Shown here one piece after another: positions 14,666 through 23,166 of a DNA stretch of 64,000 bases. How positions within the stretch are numbered: the stretch's first letter is position 1; every line of letters starts with the position of its first letter. The notes under the pieces are model-generated. The model searched no databases. It was not told the origin of the DNA and saw nothing but the letters and a program-made list of their open reading frames with translations. This DNA is from Tessaracoccus rhinocerotis (GTDB lineage Bacteria > Actinomycetota > Actinomycetes > Propionibacteriales > Propionibacteriaceae). Location: contig NZ_VKKG01000004.1 in assembly GCF_007197885.1 (NCBI RefSeq), forward strand, positions 62,001-126,000, read 5' to 3'. Both the position numbers and the translations under genes were made by a program.

Positions 14666-16771
14666 TCACGCCTCCGTCAGGTGGAGCAGCATCGCCTGCA
14701 TCGGCCACAGGGTCGGTAGCTGCAGGCCCACCTCCACCAGGAACGAGCCCGGCAGCGTCACCTCGCCGGCGCTCACCCACGGCGGGAGGTTCCAGCCGCA
14801 CTTCGACTCGATCTCGGTGCGCACCCGCACCCGGTAGTTGCGCGCGGTGTCGAGGCCCGGGATCCGCAGCCGCTCGGCGCGGGCGTCGTCGAGCCCCGCG
14901 ACGGCTGCCAGCACCACGACCGCCGCTGATGCGTCGGGGGCGATGAAGCCGGTGGCCCGCCACGCCGGGTCGACGAGCGGTGGGTGGGTCACGCGGGCGG
15001 AGTGCAGCAGGGGACGCAGTTCCTTGTAGAGGGCCGCGAACCCGCGGATCGCCTCGATCTCGGCGTCGGTGCACTCCAGGACGTTCCACTCCAGGCCCGC
15101 CGAGCCGAGCAGGCTCGTGGCCATCCGCATCCCCAGCGATGTGGTGCGCCCCGAGCTGTGGGACTCGGTGGGCCCGACGTGCGCCCCCACCAGTTCCGGC
15201 GGCAGGAGCAGCCCCGTCCAACGCTGGATGTCCTGGCGCTCGACCGGGTCGTTGGAGTCTGACGCCCAGACCCTGTCGCAGTGCGCCATGATGCCCAGGT
15301 CCGTGCGCGCCCCGCCGCTCGAGCAGGACTCGATCTCCAGGCCCGGGTGGCGTCGCTTCAGCTCGTCGATCATGGCGTAGGTGGCCAGCGTCTGCGCGTG
15401 CGTGCCGGGGCGACCGTCGTGTAGCGGCTCGACGAGGTCGCGGTTGTGGTCCCACTTGATGAAGTCCACGCCCACCTCGTCCACCACCGCCGAGATCTGC
15501 GAGCGGACGTGCTCGTACGCCTCGGGGAGGGCGATGTCGAGCACGAACTGCGTCCGCCAGGACAGCTCGGTCCGGTGGTCGAGGTGGCGCGGGTCGTGCA
15601 GGAACCAGTCGGGATGCGCCCGGGCCAGCTCGGAGTCCCGGCTGACCATCTCCGGCTCGAACCACAGCCCGAACTGCATCCCCAACCCGTGCACGCGGTC
15701 GGCCAGTGGCCTGAGGCCGTCCGGCCACACCGTCGGGTCCACCGTCCAGTCGCCGAGGCTGGTGGTGTCGTCGCGCCGACCGAGGAACCAGCCGTCGTCC
15801 AGCACGAACCGCTCGACGCCGAGTTCCGCGGCGCGCTCGGCCAGCTCGACCAGGTGGCCGGGTCGCTGGTCGAAGTAGACGGCCTCCCAGGTATTGAGGG
15901 TGAAGGGGCGGGGCGTCGACGGGTGCCCCGGCCGCGCTCGCAGCCAGCGGTGGACCCGGTCCGCGACCCCGTCGAGCCCGGCGTCGGAGTGCACGAGGAA
16001 CACCGACGGCGCGGCGTATTCCTCACCCGGTGCGAGCACGATCTCGCCCGGGCGCAGCAGCTCGCCGCCGCCCAGCAGGGGGAGGGCCTCGGAGACGCGG
16101 TCGTAGCGGTAGGTGACGTCGGCGGACCACGCGACGTGGGCCGCCCACACCCGACCCTCGTGCCAGCGCGGCTCGCCGTCGGTGAGCAGGTAGAACATCG
16201 GTGCGTCGTGGCCGGGGCGGCCCCGTCGTGACTGCCGCGTCGTGGACCCGGCCGGGACGGCGGTGGTGACCGGGCGCTTCTCGCGCGCCCAGCGCCCGTC
16301 GAGCGTGGTCAGGTGCGTGGCCGAACGGGGGACGGGGAGGCTGGCCTCCACCCAGTCGACGCCCAGCGAGGCGGAGCCCGTGTTGCGGACGGTGTTGTCG
16401 ACGCGGACCACGCCGCTGGCCCCGATCTCAATCGTGCACACCAGCGAGAGGCCCGCCGTGGCGTCGTGCGCGGTGATCGTCGCTGTGTGGGCGTCGCCCT
16501 CGATCTGGGCATCCCAGCGCGGGTTCAGCAGTCGCCCATCCCGATGCACCTGCAGACCCGGGCGGCCCGACCAGCCGTCTCCCTCCGTCGGCAGCAGCGT
16601 CGGCCACCAGGCCGCGTCCAGCGTTCCTGGCGCGGTCTGCCGGTCGAGGGCCGACGAGACCGCCTCCGCTCCCACCTCCGTCAGCGCGGCGCCCCAGTGC
16701 AGGACGCACGGCAGTCCGGCGGCGGGGGAGTGGAGCAGCAGCGACACGCCGTCGCGGGTCAGCAGGGTCAT
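14666..16771 (-). CDS. GH36 alpha-galactosidase
   Basis: A 701-residue intracellular alpha-galactosidase acting on raffinose-, stachyose- or melibiose-type sugars. It has the GH36 order: N-terminal beta-supersandwich, (beta/alpha)8 barrel, C-terminal sheet. Barrel motifs are RFVLDDGWFLGRRDDTTSLGDW, the nucleophile Asp in FIKWDHNRD, CSSGGAR, and the acid/base Asp in WASDSNDPVERQ. A start at 16771 (MTLLTRDG) is preferred because GAGAGGA precedes it; the frame opens at 16807 as well, adding 12 residues. It follows the orphan binding protein gene on the minus strand by 138 bases, so the two probably form one transcript. No permease genes accompany them. Confidence 0.9.
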   Translation of the reverse strand: MTLLTRDGVSLLLHSPAAGLPCVLHWGAALTEVGAEAVSSALDRQTAPGTLDAAWWPTLLPTEGDGWSGRPGLQVHRDGRLLNPRWDAQIEGDAHTATITAHDATAGLSLVCTIEIGASGVVRVDNTVRNTGSASLGVDWVEASLPVPRSATHLTTLDGRWAREKRPVTTAVPAGSTTRQSRRGRPGHDAPMFYLLTDGEPRWHEGRVWAAHVAWSADVTYRYDRVSEALPLLGGGELLRPGEIVLAPGEEYAAPSVFLVHSDAGLDGVADRVHRWLRARPGHPSTPRPFTLNTWEAVYFDQRPGHLVELAERAAELGVERFVLDDGWFLGRRDDTTSLGDWTVDPTVWPDGLRPLADRVHGLGMQFGLWFEPEMVSRDSELARAHPDWFLHDPRHLDHRTELSWRTQFVLDIALPEAYEHVRSQISAVVDEVGVDFIKWDHNRDLVEPLHDGRPGTHAQTLATYAMIDELKRRHPGLEIESCSSGGARTDLGIMAHCDRVWASDSNDPVERQDIQRWTGLLLPPELVGAHVGPTESHSSGRTTSLGMRMATSLLGSAGLEWNVLECTDAEIEAIRGFAALYKELRPLLHSARVTHPPLVDPAWRATGFIAPDASAAVVVLAAVAGLDDARAERLRIPGLDTARNYRVRVRTEIESKCGWNLPPWVSAGEVTLPGSFLVEVGLQLPTLWPMQAMLLHLTEA

Positions 16772-16909
16772 CGGGTTCCTCTCGGCCACACGGGCTTCTT
16801 CGGCCATGGAGCGGTTGCGGTTAACCCTACTTCCACAACGGCCCGGGGACGGCGGGTTCGCGCGTCAGGCCGGTCCCTGCCGATTCCTCTCCCACCACTT
16901 CCGCCACGA

Positions 16910-18187
16910 TCAGCCGAGGATGACCTCGGCCTCGATGAAGAAGTCGGTCACGGCCTGGTCCACCGTGATGGCGCCCAGTCCGATGGATTTGCCCAGGTCC
17001 CAGAACGTCTGCTCGAGCGAGCCGTAGCCGACCACCGGGACCGGAGGTGCCTCGCCCACACGGTCGGAGACGGACTCGATGTAATCGGCCACCTGCTTGT
17101 CCACGCCCTCCAGAGTCGTGCCGGCCAGTTTGGTCGAGGATGCCGGGAAGCCGAGGGTGGTTCCGAAGATCTCGCCAGCCTCTGGGCTGTTCACGACGAA
17201 GTCCAGGAAGAGCGCTGCTTCCTCTGGGTGCTCGGAGGTCTCGGAGATCGCCATCTGCAGACCGCCCTGCCGGTACAGGTCCTTGGAGCCGGGAACGGCC
17301 GTCGGGGGGGCGACGATCGACATCGACTCAGCGCCGGAGTCGGCGAGATAGCTACCCAGGAAGTTGCTCCAACTCATCTCGGTCGCCGTCAGCCGGGCGC
17401 CGAAGCCAGAGATCGGGCTGAGTTCCTCGAGCCGCTGCTGCGGGGCTGTGACCCCGTCACGCAGGCCGGCGCCCGACTCCCAGTAGTCACGCAGTTCATC
17501 CTCGGTGAAGCCGAGCTGGCCGTCCTCGGTGTACAGGTTCTTGCCATTGGCGCGCAGCACCAGTTCGAAGGTCTGAATTCGTTGCGTGTAGTCGGTGCCG
17601 CCGTAGACCTCGCCGCCGCTGATGTCCGTGAAGTCGGCCATCCACTGGTCGAAGTCCTCGAAACTGGTGTCCCCCTCAGGAGCAGCCACGCCGTGTTCGG
17701 CGAGGAGGTCGTCGTTCACGAAGTTCGCCCACATGCTGTAGCCGGTGGGCAGCGAATACTGGACGTCGTTCAACCGGCCGGTGCCCAGCAACGAGTCCTC
17801 GAAGCTGGAGAAGTCGATGTGTTCCGACATCTCGGCGAGATCCAGTAGGTGACCGGGCTCGGCGTACTGGCGCAGGTAGCTGTCGGAGAACTGGAACACG
17901 TCCGGGAGGCCGCCGCCCGCAACTTCGGTCGCACGCTTCTCCCAGTAGTTCGGGAAGTCGGTGAAGGTCGTCTTGATGGTGATGTTGGGGTGTTTCTCGT
18001 TGAACGCGGTGATCAGTTCGTTGTAGCGGGTCGCACGATCGTCGTTCCCCCAGAACGCGAATGTCAGGCTGACCTCGGAAGCCGGATCGGACTCCGTGCT
18101 GGCCGGCGCGTCGGCGGCGCATCCGGAGAGCGCGAGTGCGCCGGCGAGGAAGGAACTGGCGATCAGGGTACGGCGGCGGAGTCTCAT
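16910..18187 (-). CDS. orphan ABC sugar-binding lipoprotein (family 1)
   Basis: A 425-residue extracellular solute-binding lipoprotein. The signal ends in a lipobox LALSGC near residue 23. The mature domain starts VSLTFAFWGNDDRATRYNEL and contains GGGLPDVFQFSDSYLRQYAE, typical of CUT1 oligosaccharide binders. It sits alone upstream of the GH36 gene; the neighbouring genes on the other side diverge. With no permeases present, it must use membrane subunits encoded elsewhere or is a remnant of a larger alpha-galactoside operon. LacI-type palindromes lie in its promoter. Ligand inferred from the alpha-galactosidase neighbour. Confidence 0.87.
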   Translation of the reverse strand: MRLRRRTLIASSFLAGALALSGCAADAPASTESDPASEVSLTFAFWGNDDRATRYNELITAFNEKHPNITIKTTFTDFPNYWEKRATEVAGGGLPDVFQFSDSYLRQYAEPGHLLDLAEMSEHIDFSSFEDSLLGTGRLNDVQYSLPTGYSMWANFVNDDLLAEHGVAAPEGDTSFEDFDQWMADFTDISGGEVYGGTDYTQRIQTFELVLRANGKNLYTEDGQLGFTEDELRDYWESGAGLRDGVTAPQQRLEELSPISGFGARLTATEMSWSNFLGSYLADSGAESMSIVAPPTAVPGSKDLYRQGGLQMAISETSEHPEEAALFLDFVVNSPEAGEIFGTTLGFPASSTKLAGTTLEGVDKQVADYIESVSDRVGEAPPVPVVGYGSLEQTFWDLGKSIGLGAITVDQAVTDFFIEAEVILG

Positions 18188-18303
18188 TCAAGGCCTTTCG
18201 GTCGGTCCCAAGAGGTGAGTTGGGTATCTGAGAGTGGGCTGTGACGCAGTGAGCGGCTGCGACGACGCTCAACCGGAGCTTCTTCGGCAACGGTAGCCAG
18301 CGT

Positions 18304-18353
18304 GGAAAGCGCTTGCCAAGGGCAAGATTACTGGTTTTTGAAACGTTACGCAA
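18304..18353 (-). promoter_or_regulatory. two LacI-type operator sites before the SBP-GH36 genes
   Basis: GGAAAGCGCTTGCC (18304-18317) has the AAGCGCTT core also seen in the operator at 1729. Read on the minus strand, it overlaps a candidate -35 TTGGCA, 18 bp from TACCGT. A second site, TTGAAACGTTACGCAA (18338-18353), carries the AACGTT core. Both point to LacI-family control of the orphan SBP and alpha-galactosidase. Confidence 0.6.
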
Positions 18354-18445
18354 TGGTCGCGACGCGGGTGATTTCCCGTTCGAAGGTTCTTGGCTGTGTG
18401 GTGGCCGCTGCGGTGCGGCGCCGCCAGAGCGCTCGTGGGGCCCCA

Positions 18446-18510
18446 TTGACTTCTATGCAACACTGACTGTAGATTCGCCGCATACCAGTGCGATGTTGAA
18501 TGAATATGCA
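18446..18510 (+). promoter_or_regulatory. promoter and SorC operator-like site of the importer operon
   Basis: A -35-like TTGACT (18446-18451) and -10-like TAGATT (18470-18475), 18 bp apart, precede TTGAATGAATATGCA (18496-18510). The same 15-base arm (YTGAATGRATATGCA) occurs at the two transketolase promoters at 23142 and 54886. The left half of the palindrome is degenerate here. A shared regulator, probably the SorC protein at 27.4 kb, is inferred. Confidence 0.6.
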
Positions 18511-18536
18511 TCACGAGTCAGAGCCGACGAGGACCA

Positions 18537-19202
18537 ATGATGAGCAACGCTCCCGAGCGACCCTTCTGGAAGAGCCCACTGTTGTGGAGAACTGTGATGT
18601 GGATCGGAGTCATGGCCGTGATCCTTGGCGGCACGCGCTTCTACGCTCCGGGCACAGAGCCCGCCGACGAAGCCGTCGGTGACGAGAACGTCATCGCTGA
18701 CCCCGTGAGCTACGCGCAGGAGATCTACGAGGCGCAGGTGGTGCCCAACATCACGGACAACGCCGTGGACCTGGTGACCCTCCTGGACGCCATCGATGCT
18801 GACCCTGAGCAGGCGGGTGCAGAGCACGGCCATCGCAATGGCGACTCCCCGTTCTCCTACCCGGTGCGCGTCACCGGAACGGTGGTCGAGGGCACGTTCG
18901 GTGAGGCAGGGCTCGAGGTTGAGGGGACGGGGGACGTCACGGTAGGGGTCCAGACCGGGCCGGCCATCACGGGTACCGCAGTGCGCGACGCCACCGGACT
19001 GGTCACCTTCGAGATGTTCCTGAACCAGATCGACTTCGCCGCAGTCGCGACCGAACTCAACAACCAGGTCAAGTCCACGGTCCTCGCCGGTACCGACTTC
19101 GAGGCGCTCCTGGGCTCCGAGGTCACCGTTCTGGGCGCCTTCACCTACGACGACCCGGCGCACATCACGATCACCCCGATCCAGATCGAGGCCGACCAGT
19201 GA
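18537..19202 (+). CDS. DUF2291 family membrane-anchored protein
   Basis: A 221-residue protein with one N-terminal membrane anchor (LWRTVMWIGVMAVILGG, residues about 15-31) and an extracytoplasmic domain. DUF2291 proteins are found as the first gene of ribose/erythritol-type ABC importer operons; their job is unknown, perhaps as a lipoprotein-like accessory to sugar capture. Here it begins the operon and its stop overlaps the ATPase start. An ATG at 18540 is an equally good start (the sequence is ATGATG); GACGAGGACC serves as ribosome binding site. The C-terminal FEALLGSEVTVLGAFTY...ITPIQIE matches the family's closing OB-like strands. Confidence 0.82.
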   Translation: MMSNAPERPFWKSPLLWRTVMWIGVMAVILGGTRFYAPGTEPADEAVGDENVIADPVSYAQEIYEAQVVPNITDNAVDLVTLLDAIDADPEQAGAEHGHRNGDSPFSYPVRVTGTVVEGTFGEAGLEVEGTGDVTVGVQTGPAITGTAVRDATGLVTFEMFLNQIDFAAVATELNNQVKSTVLAGTDFEALLGSEVTVLGAFTYDDPAHITITPIQIEADQ

Positions 19203-20779
19203 CGGCGCACCCCGCCCACGCGCTCGACGAGGTGGTGATGTCGGCCCGCGGCATCTCCAAGGTCTACGGCGGCACCCGCGCACTCAACAGCGTCGACTTC
19301 GACATCCGTGCGGGCAAGGTCACCGTCCTCTACGGGGAGAACGGCGCAGGCAAGTCCACCCTGATGCGCATCATGTCGGGCGTGGAGTCCCCGACGGCGG
19401 GCACCCTCACCCTCGACGGCGAGGAGGTCACCTTCGCCAGTCCCGCCCAGGCGGAGGCCCGCGGCGTAGCGATCATCCACCAGGAACTGAACCTCAGCGC
19501 GAACATGACCGTCGCCGAGTCGATCTTCCTCGGGCGCGAGATCAAGCGGTTCGGCTTCGTCGACACCAAGGAGCAGGTCAGGCGCACCCAAGCCGTGCTG
19601 GACCTGCTCGAGGAGCCGATCGATCCCCGCGCCACCATCAGCAACCTGCGCCTCGGCCAGCAGCAGCTCGTCGAGATCGCCCGTGCCCTCGACGAGGATG
19701 CCCGCGTCCTGATCATGGACGAGCCGACGTCGGCGCTGTCGGCCACGGAGGTGGAGGTGCTCTTCCGCGTCATCCGGGACCTCACGGACAAGGGTGTGGC
19801 CATCGTCTACATCTCGCACCACCTCGACGAGACCCTCGAGATCGGCGACCACGCCGTCGTCTTCCGCGACGGCGAACTGGTGGCCACGGCGGAGATGCGC
19901 GACATCGACCTGAAGTGGATCGTCTCGGCAATGGTGGGCCGGTCCACCGACGACATGTTCACCGTCATCGACGCCGCCGTCGGGGACACCGTGCTGGAGG
20001 TGGACGGCCTCACCGTGGCAGACCCCACGCAGCCGGGCCGGCTCGCCGTCGACGACCTCTCGCTCTCGGTACGAGCCGGTGAGGTGGTGGGCATCTACGG
20101 GCTGATGGGTGCCGGCCGCACCGAACTGTTCGAGACCCTGATCGGCCGCAACCGCGCCCAGGCCGGGTCCGTCCGACTGTTCGGCAGGGACGTCACCAAC
20201 ACCAGCATCGGCGACCGGATCGCCCGCGGGATGTACCTCGTTCCGGAGGACCGGCAGAAGGACGGACTGGTCCAGGGCCAGTCGGTGGGGGCCAACCTCT
20301 CGCTCGCCTCGGTCACCCGTTTCACGAGGCTCGGCATCACCGACGGCAAGGCCGAGCGCAGCCGCAACGCCGACGTCATCGGCTCGGTGCGCGTCAAGGC
20401 CTCCAGCCAGGGTGCGCCCATCGGGTCCCTTTCCGGAGGCAACCAGCAGAAGGTGGTGGTCGGCAAGGCCCTCCTCACCGAACCGCAACTGATCCTGCTC
20501 GACGAGCCGACCCGTGGGGTCGACATCGGTGCGAAGGCGGACATCTTCAAGTTCATGGCCGAACTCGCCGGCAGCGGCGTGGGCGTACTGTTCGCCACCT
20601 CCGAGGTGGCAGAGGTGCTCAACTCCACCACCCGCATCCTCGTGATGTCCCGTGGTCGCGTGGCTGCCGAGTTCACCCCGGCATCAGCCACGCGCGAGGC
20701 CGTCCTCGCCGCCGCCGACGACTCAGAGCTCGTCGAACTCGAACACCAGCAGATGGAAACGGAAGGAGCAGCCGAATGA
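19199..20779 (+). CDS. ribose-type ABC importer ATPase, two ABC domains
   Basis: A 526-residue RbsA/MglA-like ATPase with two fused nucleotide-binding domains. Domain 1 has Walker A GENGAGKST, a signature LRLGQQQLVEIARAL and Walker B VLIMDEPTSAL. Domain 2 has the usual degenerate Walker A (GLMGAGRTEL), the canonical signature LSGGNQQKVVVGKAL and LILLDEPTRGVDIGAK. The GTG start at 19199 overlaps the DUF2291 stop. It powers uptake by the permease and binding protein that follow. In the pathway proposed here the substrate would be D-apiose or another branched/short aldose. Confidence 0.93.
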   Translation: MTAHPAHALDEVVMSARGISKVYGGTRALNSVDFDIRAGKVTVLYGENGAGKSTLMRIMSGVESPTAGTLTLDGEEVTFASPAQAEARGVAIIHQELNLSANMTVAESIFLGREIKRFGFVDTKEQVRRTQAVLDLLEEPIDPRATISNLRLGQQQLVEIARALDEDARVLIMDEPTSALSATEVEVLFRVIRDLTDKGVAIVYISHHLDETLEIGDHAVVFRDGELVATAEMRDIDLKWIVSAMVGRSTDDMFTVIDAAVGDTVLEVDGLTVADPTQPGRLAVDDLSLSVRAGEVVGIYGLMGAGRTELFETLIGRNRAQAGSVRLFGRDVTNTSIGDRIARGMYLVPEDRQKDGLVQGQSVGANLSLASVTRFTRLGITDGKAERSRNADVIGSVRVKASSQGAPIGSLSGGNQQKVVVGKALLTEPQLILLDEPTRGVDIGAKADIFKFMAELAGSGVGVLFATSEVAEVLNSTTRILVMSRGRVAAEFTPASATREAVLAAADDSELVELEHQQMETEGAAE

Positions 20780-21897
20780 CCGCTGCAGCCCAGCAGCCGA
20801 CCCGGAACCGGGCGGCGCAGATGATCCTCGGCAACCGCTCGCTCGGTGAGTTCGTCCTCGACCAGCGCGCGTTCATCGCGCTGATCGTCCTCATCATCGT
20901 CTTCGCCAGCATGTCGGACACGTTCCTGTCCGGCTCGAACCTGGTGACCATGACCAGGCACGTCGCCTACAACGCGATCCTCGCCCTCGGCATGCTGCTG
21001 GTCATCCTGACCGCCGGCATCGACCTGTCCGTGGGATCCATCGTCGGGCTCTCCGGCATCGTCGCCGGCGTGATGCTGAAGGGGATGAACCTCACCCTGG
21101 GGGACCTCCTCAACACCACCGCCTACCCGTCGGTCCTGGTGGTGGTGCTCGTCTCGATCCTTGTCGGCACGTTCGTGGGCTGGATCAACGGCGTGCTCAT
21201 CACGAGGTTCAACGTGGCACCGTTCATCGCCACCCTCGGCACCCTCTACATGGCCCGGGGCGCGGCACTGCTCATCTCAAACGGCTCCACCTTCCCCAAC
21301 CTGCGCGGCAGCGAGGCCCTGGGCAACACCGGGTTCTCGTTCATCGGGACCGGGCGCCCGCTGGGGGTCCCGACGCAGATCTGGCTGATGGTCATCGTCG
21401 CCGTGCTGGTGTGGGTGCTCGTGGCGAAGACCCCGTTCGGTCGCTGGCTCTACGCCACCGGCGGCAACGCCCGCGCCGCCGAACTCTCGGGCGTCCCCGT
21501 CAAGCGCGTGACCACCCGCGTCTACATGATCTCCGGCGCCTGCGCCGCCCTCGCCGGCCTGATCATCGCCTCGGAGCTCACGTCCGCCGCTCCACAGGCC
21601 GGTGAGACCTTCGAGCTCAACGCCATCGCGGCGGTCGTCATCGGCGGTGCCTCGCTGGCCGGTGGCCGGGGCAGCGTGAAGGGCACACTCATCGGTGCCT
21701 TCGTGATCGGCTTCCTCTCCGACGGTCTCGTCCTGGTGGGCGTCTCCAGCTTCTGGCAGGTGTTCATCAAGGGAGCCGTCATCGTCCTGGCGGTCATGCT
21801 CGACCAGGTCCAGGAGCGACTCTCCACCGCCCGGGCGGCCGCGGCCGCCGCGGCCAGCGTGAAGAAGGAGAAGGAGGTGGCTGCCCGATCCACCTGA
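20776..21897 (+). CDS. ribose-type ABC importer permease
   Basis: A 373-residue RbsC/XylH-like permease with eight to ten hydrophobic helices, starting after a 30-residue cytoplasmic tail. Family landmarks are NAILALGMLLVILTAGIDLSVGS, APFIATLGTLYMARG, YATGGNARAAELSGVPV and AIAAVVIGGASLAGGRGSV. The ATG at 20776 overlaps the ATPase stop (ATGA). The charged Ala/Lys-rich C-terminus (AASVKKEKEVAARST) is unusual but short. It acts with the preceding ATPase and following binding protein. Confidence 0.93.
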   Translation: MTAAAQQPTRNRAAQMILGNRSLGEFVLDQRAFIALIVLIIVFASMSDTFLSGSNLVTMTRHVAYNAILALGMLLVILTAGIDLSVGSIVGLSGIVAGVMLKGMNLTLGDLLNTTAYPSVLVVVLVSILVGTFVGWINGVLITRFNVAPFIATLGTLYMARGAALLISNGSTFPNLRGSEALGNTGFSFIGTGRPLGVPTQIWLMVIVAVLVWVLVAKTPFGRWLYATGGNARAAELSGVPVKRVTTRVYMISGACAALAGLIIASELTSAAPQAGETFELNAIAAVVIGGASLAGGRGSVKGTLIGAFVIGFLSDGLVLVGVSSFWQVFIKGAVIVLAVMLDQVQERLSTARAAAAAAASVKKEKEVAARST

Positions 21898-21964
21898 TCA
21901 CGCCACCTTCCCCCAATACCCCCGAAGAATCCAGAAAACCCGCGTACACATTCGAAGGAGAATC

Positions 21965-23017
21965 ATGCGCAACAACGTGTTCGTAAAGCTGGTCATCGCC
22001 ATGGTGGTCGGCGCATTCGCCCTCACCGGCTGCTCCGGCGGCACCGAGGCCGAGCCCACCCCTGATCCGACCACCGAGGCCCCGGCCGAGACCACCCCGG
22101 CAGAGACCACCGAGGAGGCCCCGGCGGAGACGGAGCCTGCCGGTGAGGCGGGCGGCCTGATCGCCGTCATCACCCCCTCCCACTCCAACCCGTTCTTCAA
22201 GGCGGAGGCCGACGCGGCAGTCGCCAAGGCAGAAGAGCTCGGCTACGAGACCACGTCTGACTCCCACGACGACGACCCGAACAAGCAGTCCCAGCTGATC
22301 GACTCGGCCATCTCCAACAACGCCGTCGCCATCATCCTGGACAACGCCGGCGCCGACGTCACCATCGGTGCGGTCGAGAAGGCCGAGGCCGCCGGCATCC
22401 CCGTCTTCCTCATCGACCGTGAGATCAACAAGACGGGCGTCGCGAAGGCGCAGATCGTCGCCAACAACTCCCAGGGCGCTGGACTCGTCGGCGAGGCCTT
22501 CGGAGCAGCACTCGAGGGCAAGGGCACCTACGTCGAACTCCTCGGCCGCGAGACCGACACCAACGCCGCGGTCCGCTCCGAGGCGTACCACGCCATTCTG
22601 GACCAGTACCCGGACATGGAAATGGTGGCCCAGGAGACCGCGAACTGGGACCAGCAGGAGGCCTTCACCAAGGTGGAGACGCTGCTGCAGCGCTACCCGG
22701 ACCTGAACGGCATCATCGCCGGCAACGACACGATGGCCCTCGGAGCGGTTGCCGCCGTCGCGGCCGCCGGGAAGTCCGACCAGATCATCGTCGCCGGTTT
22801 CGACGGTGCACCTGATGCGGTCGAGGCCATCAAGGAGGGCACGCTGCTGGCCACCGGTCTGCAGCCCGCCGTCCTGATCTCCCAGATGGCGGTCGAGCAG
22901 GCCGACTCCTTCATCCGCACCGGGGACACCGGCGCTCCCGAGAAGCAGTCGGTCGACTGCATCCTCATCGACGCCTCGAACGCGGACAAGTACACCCTGT
23001 TCGGGCTCGAGGACTGA
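21965..23017 (+). CDS. ABC importer substrate-binding lipoprotein, Peripla_BP_4 type
   Basis: A 350-residue RbsB-like lipoprotein. The signal ends in lipobox ALTGC, followed by a Thr/Glu/Pro linker of repeated PAETTPAETTEEAPAE type that spaces the domain from the membrane. The ligand-binding fold begins GLIAVITPSHSNPFFKA and includes PVFLIDREINKTG, GIIAGNDTMALGAVAAV and VAGFDGAPDAVEAIKEG. GAAGGAGAATC precedes the ATG. Proteins of this family were among those shown to bind D-apiose in characterised apiose operons; the ligand here is inferred from the downstream enzymes. A hairpin terminator follows. Confidence 0.92.
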   Translation: MRNNVFVKLVIAMVVGAFALTGCSGGTEAEPTPDPTTEAPAETTPAETTEEAPAETEPAGEAGGLIAVITPSHSNPFFKAEADAAVAKAEELGYETTSDSHDDDPNKQSQLIDSAISNNAVAIILDNAGADVTIGAVEKAEAAGIPVFLIDREINKTGVAKAQIVANNSQGAGLVGEAFGAALEGKGTYVELLGRETDTNAAVRSEAYHAILDQYPDMEMVAQETANWDQQEAFTKVETLLQRYPDLNGIIAGNDTMALGAVAAVAAAGKSDQIIVAGFDGAPDAVEAIKEGTLLATGLQPAVLISQMAVEQADSFIRTGDTGAPEKQSVDCILIDASNADKYTLFGLED

Positions 23018-23035
23018 GCCGCAAACCGCTGTGAT

Positions 23036-23070
23036 CCGGGGAGGCGTGCCGCTCTCGGCCGCCTCCCCGG
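23036..23070 (+). terminator. GC hairpin terminator after the importer genes
   Basis: CCGGGGAGGCG (23036-23046) and CGCCTCCCCGG (23060-23070) form a perfect 11-bp stem with a 13-base loop. It separates the importer operon from the transketolase promoter. No strong T-run follows. Confidence 0.7.
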
Positions 23071-23095
23071 CCCTCTCCAGGACACCATCCGCGGG

Positions 23096-23148
23096 TTGAC
23101 ACCAGACCACTCGCGGGTAGACTGAAGGCAAACATTCAAGCTTGAATG
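23096..23148 (+). promoter_or_regulatory. transketolase-operon promoter with palindromic operator
   Basis: TTGACA (23096-23101) and TAGACT (23118-23123), 16 bp apart, make a strong promoter. Ten bases past the -10 is a perfect 16-bp palindrome CATTCAAGCTTGAATG (23133-23148) followed by GATATGCA. The spacing and elements are identical to those at 54840-54892. Probably bound by the SorC regulator encoded downstream. Confidence 0.8.
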
Positions 23149-23166
23149 GATATGCAAAGGACATCC

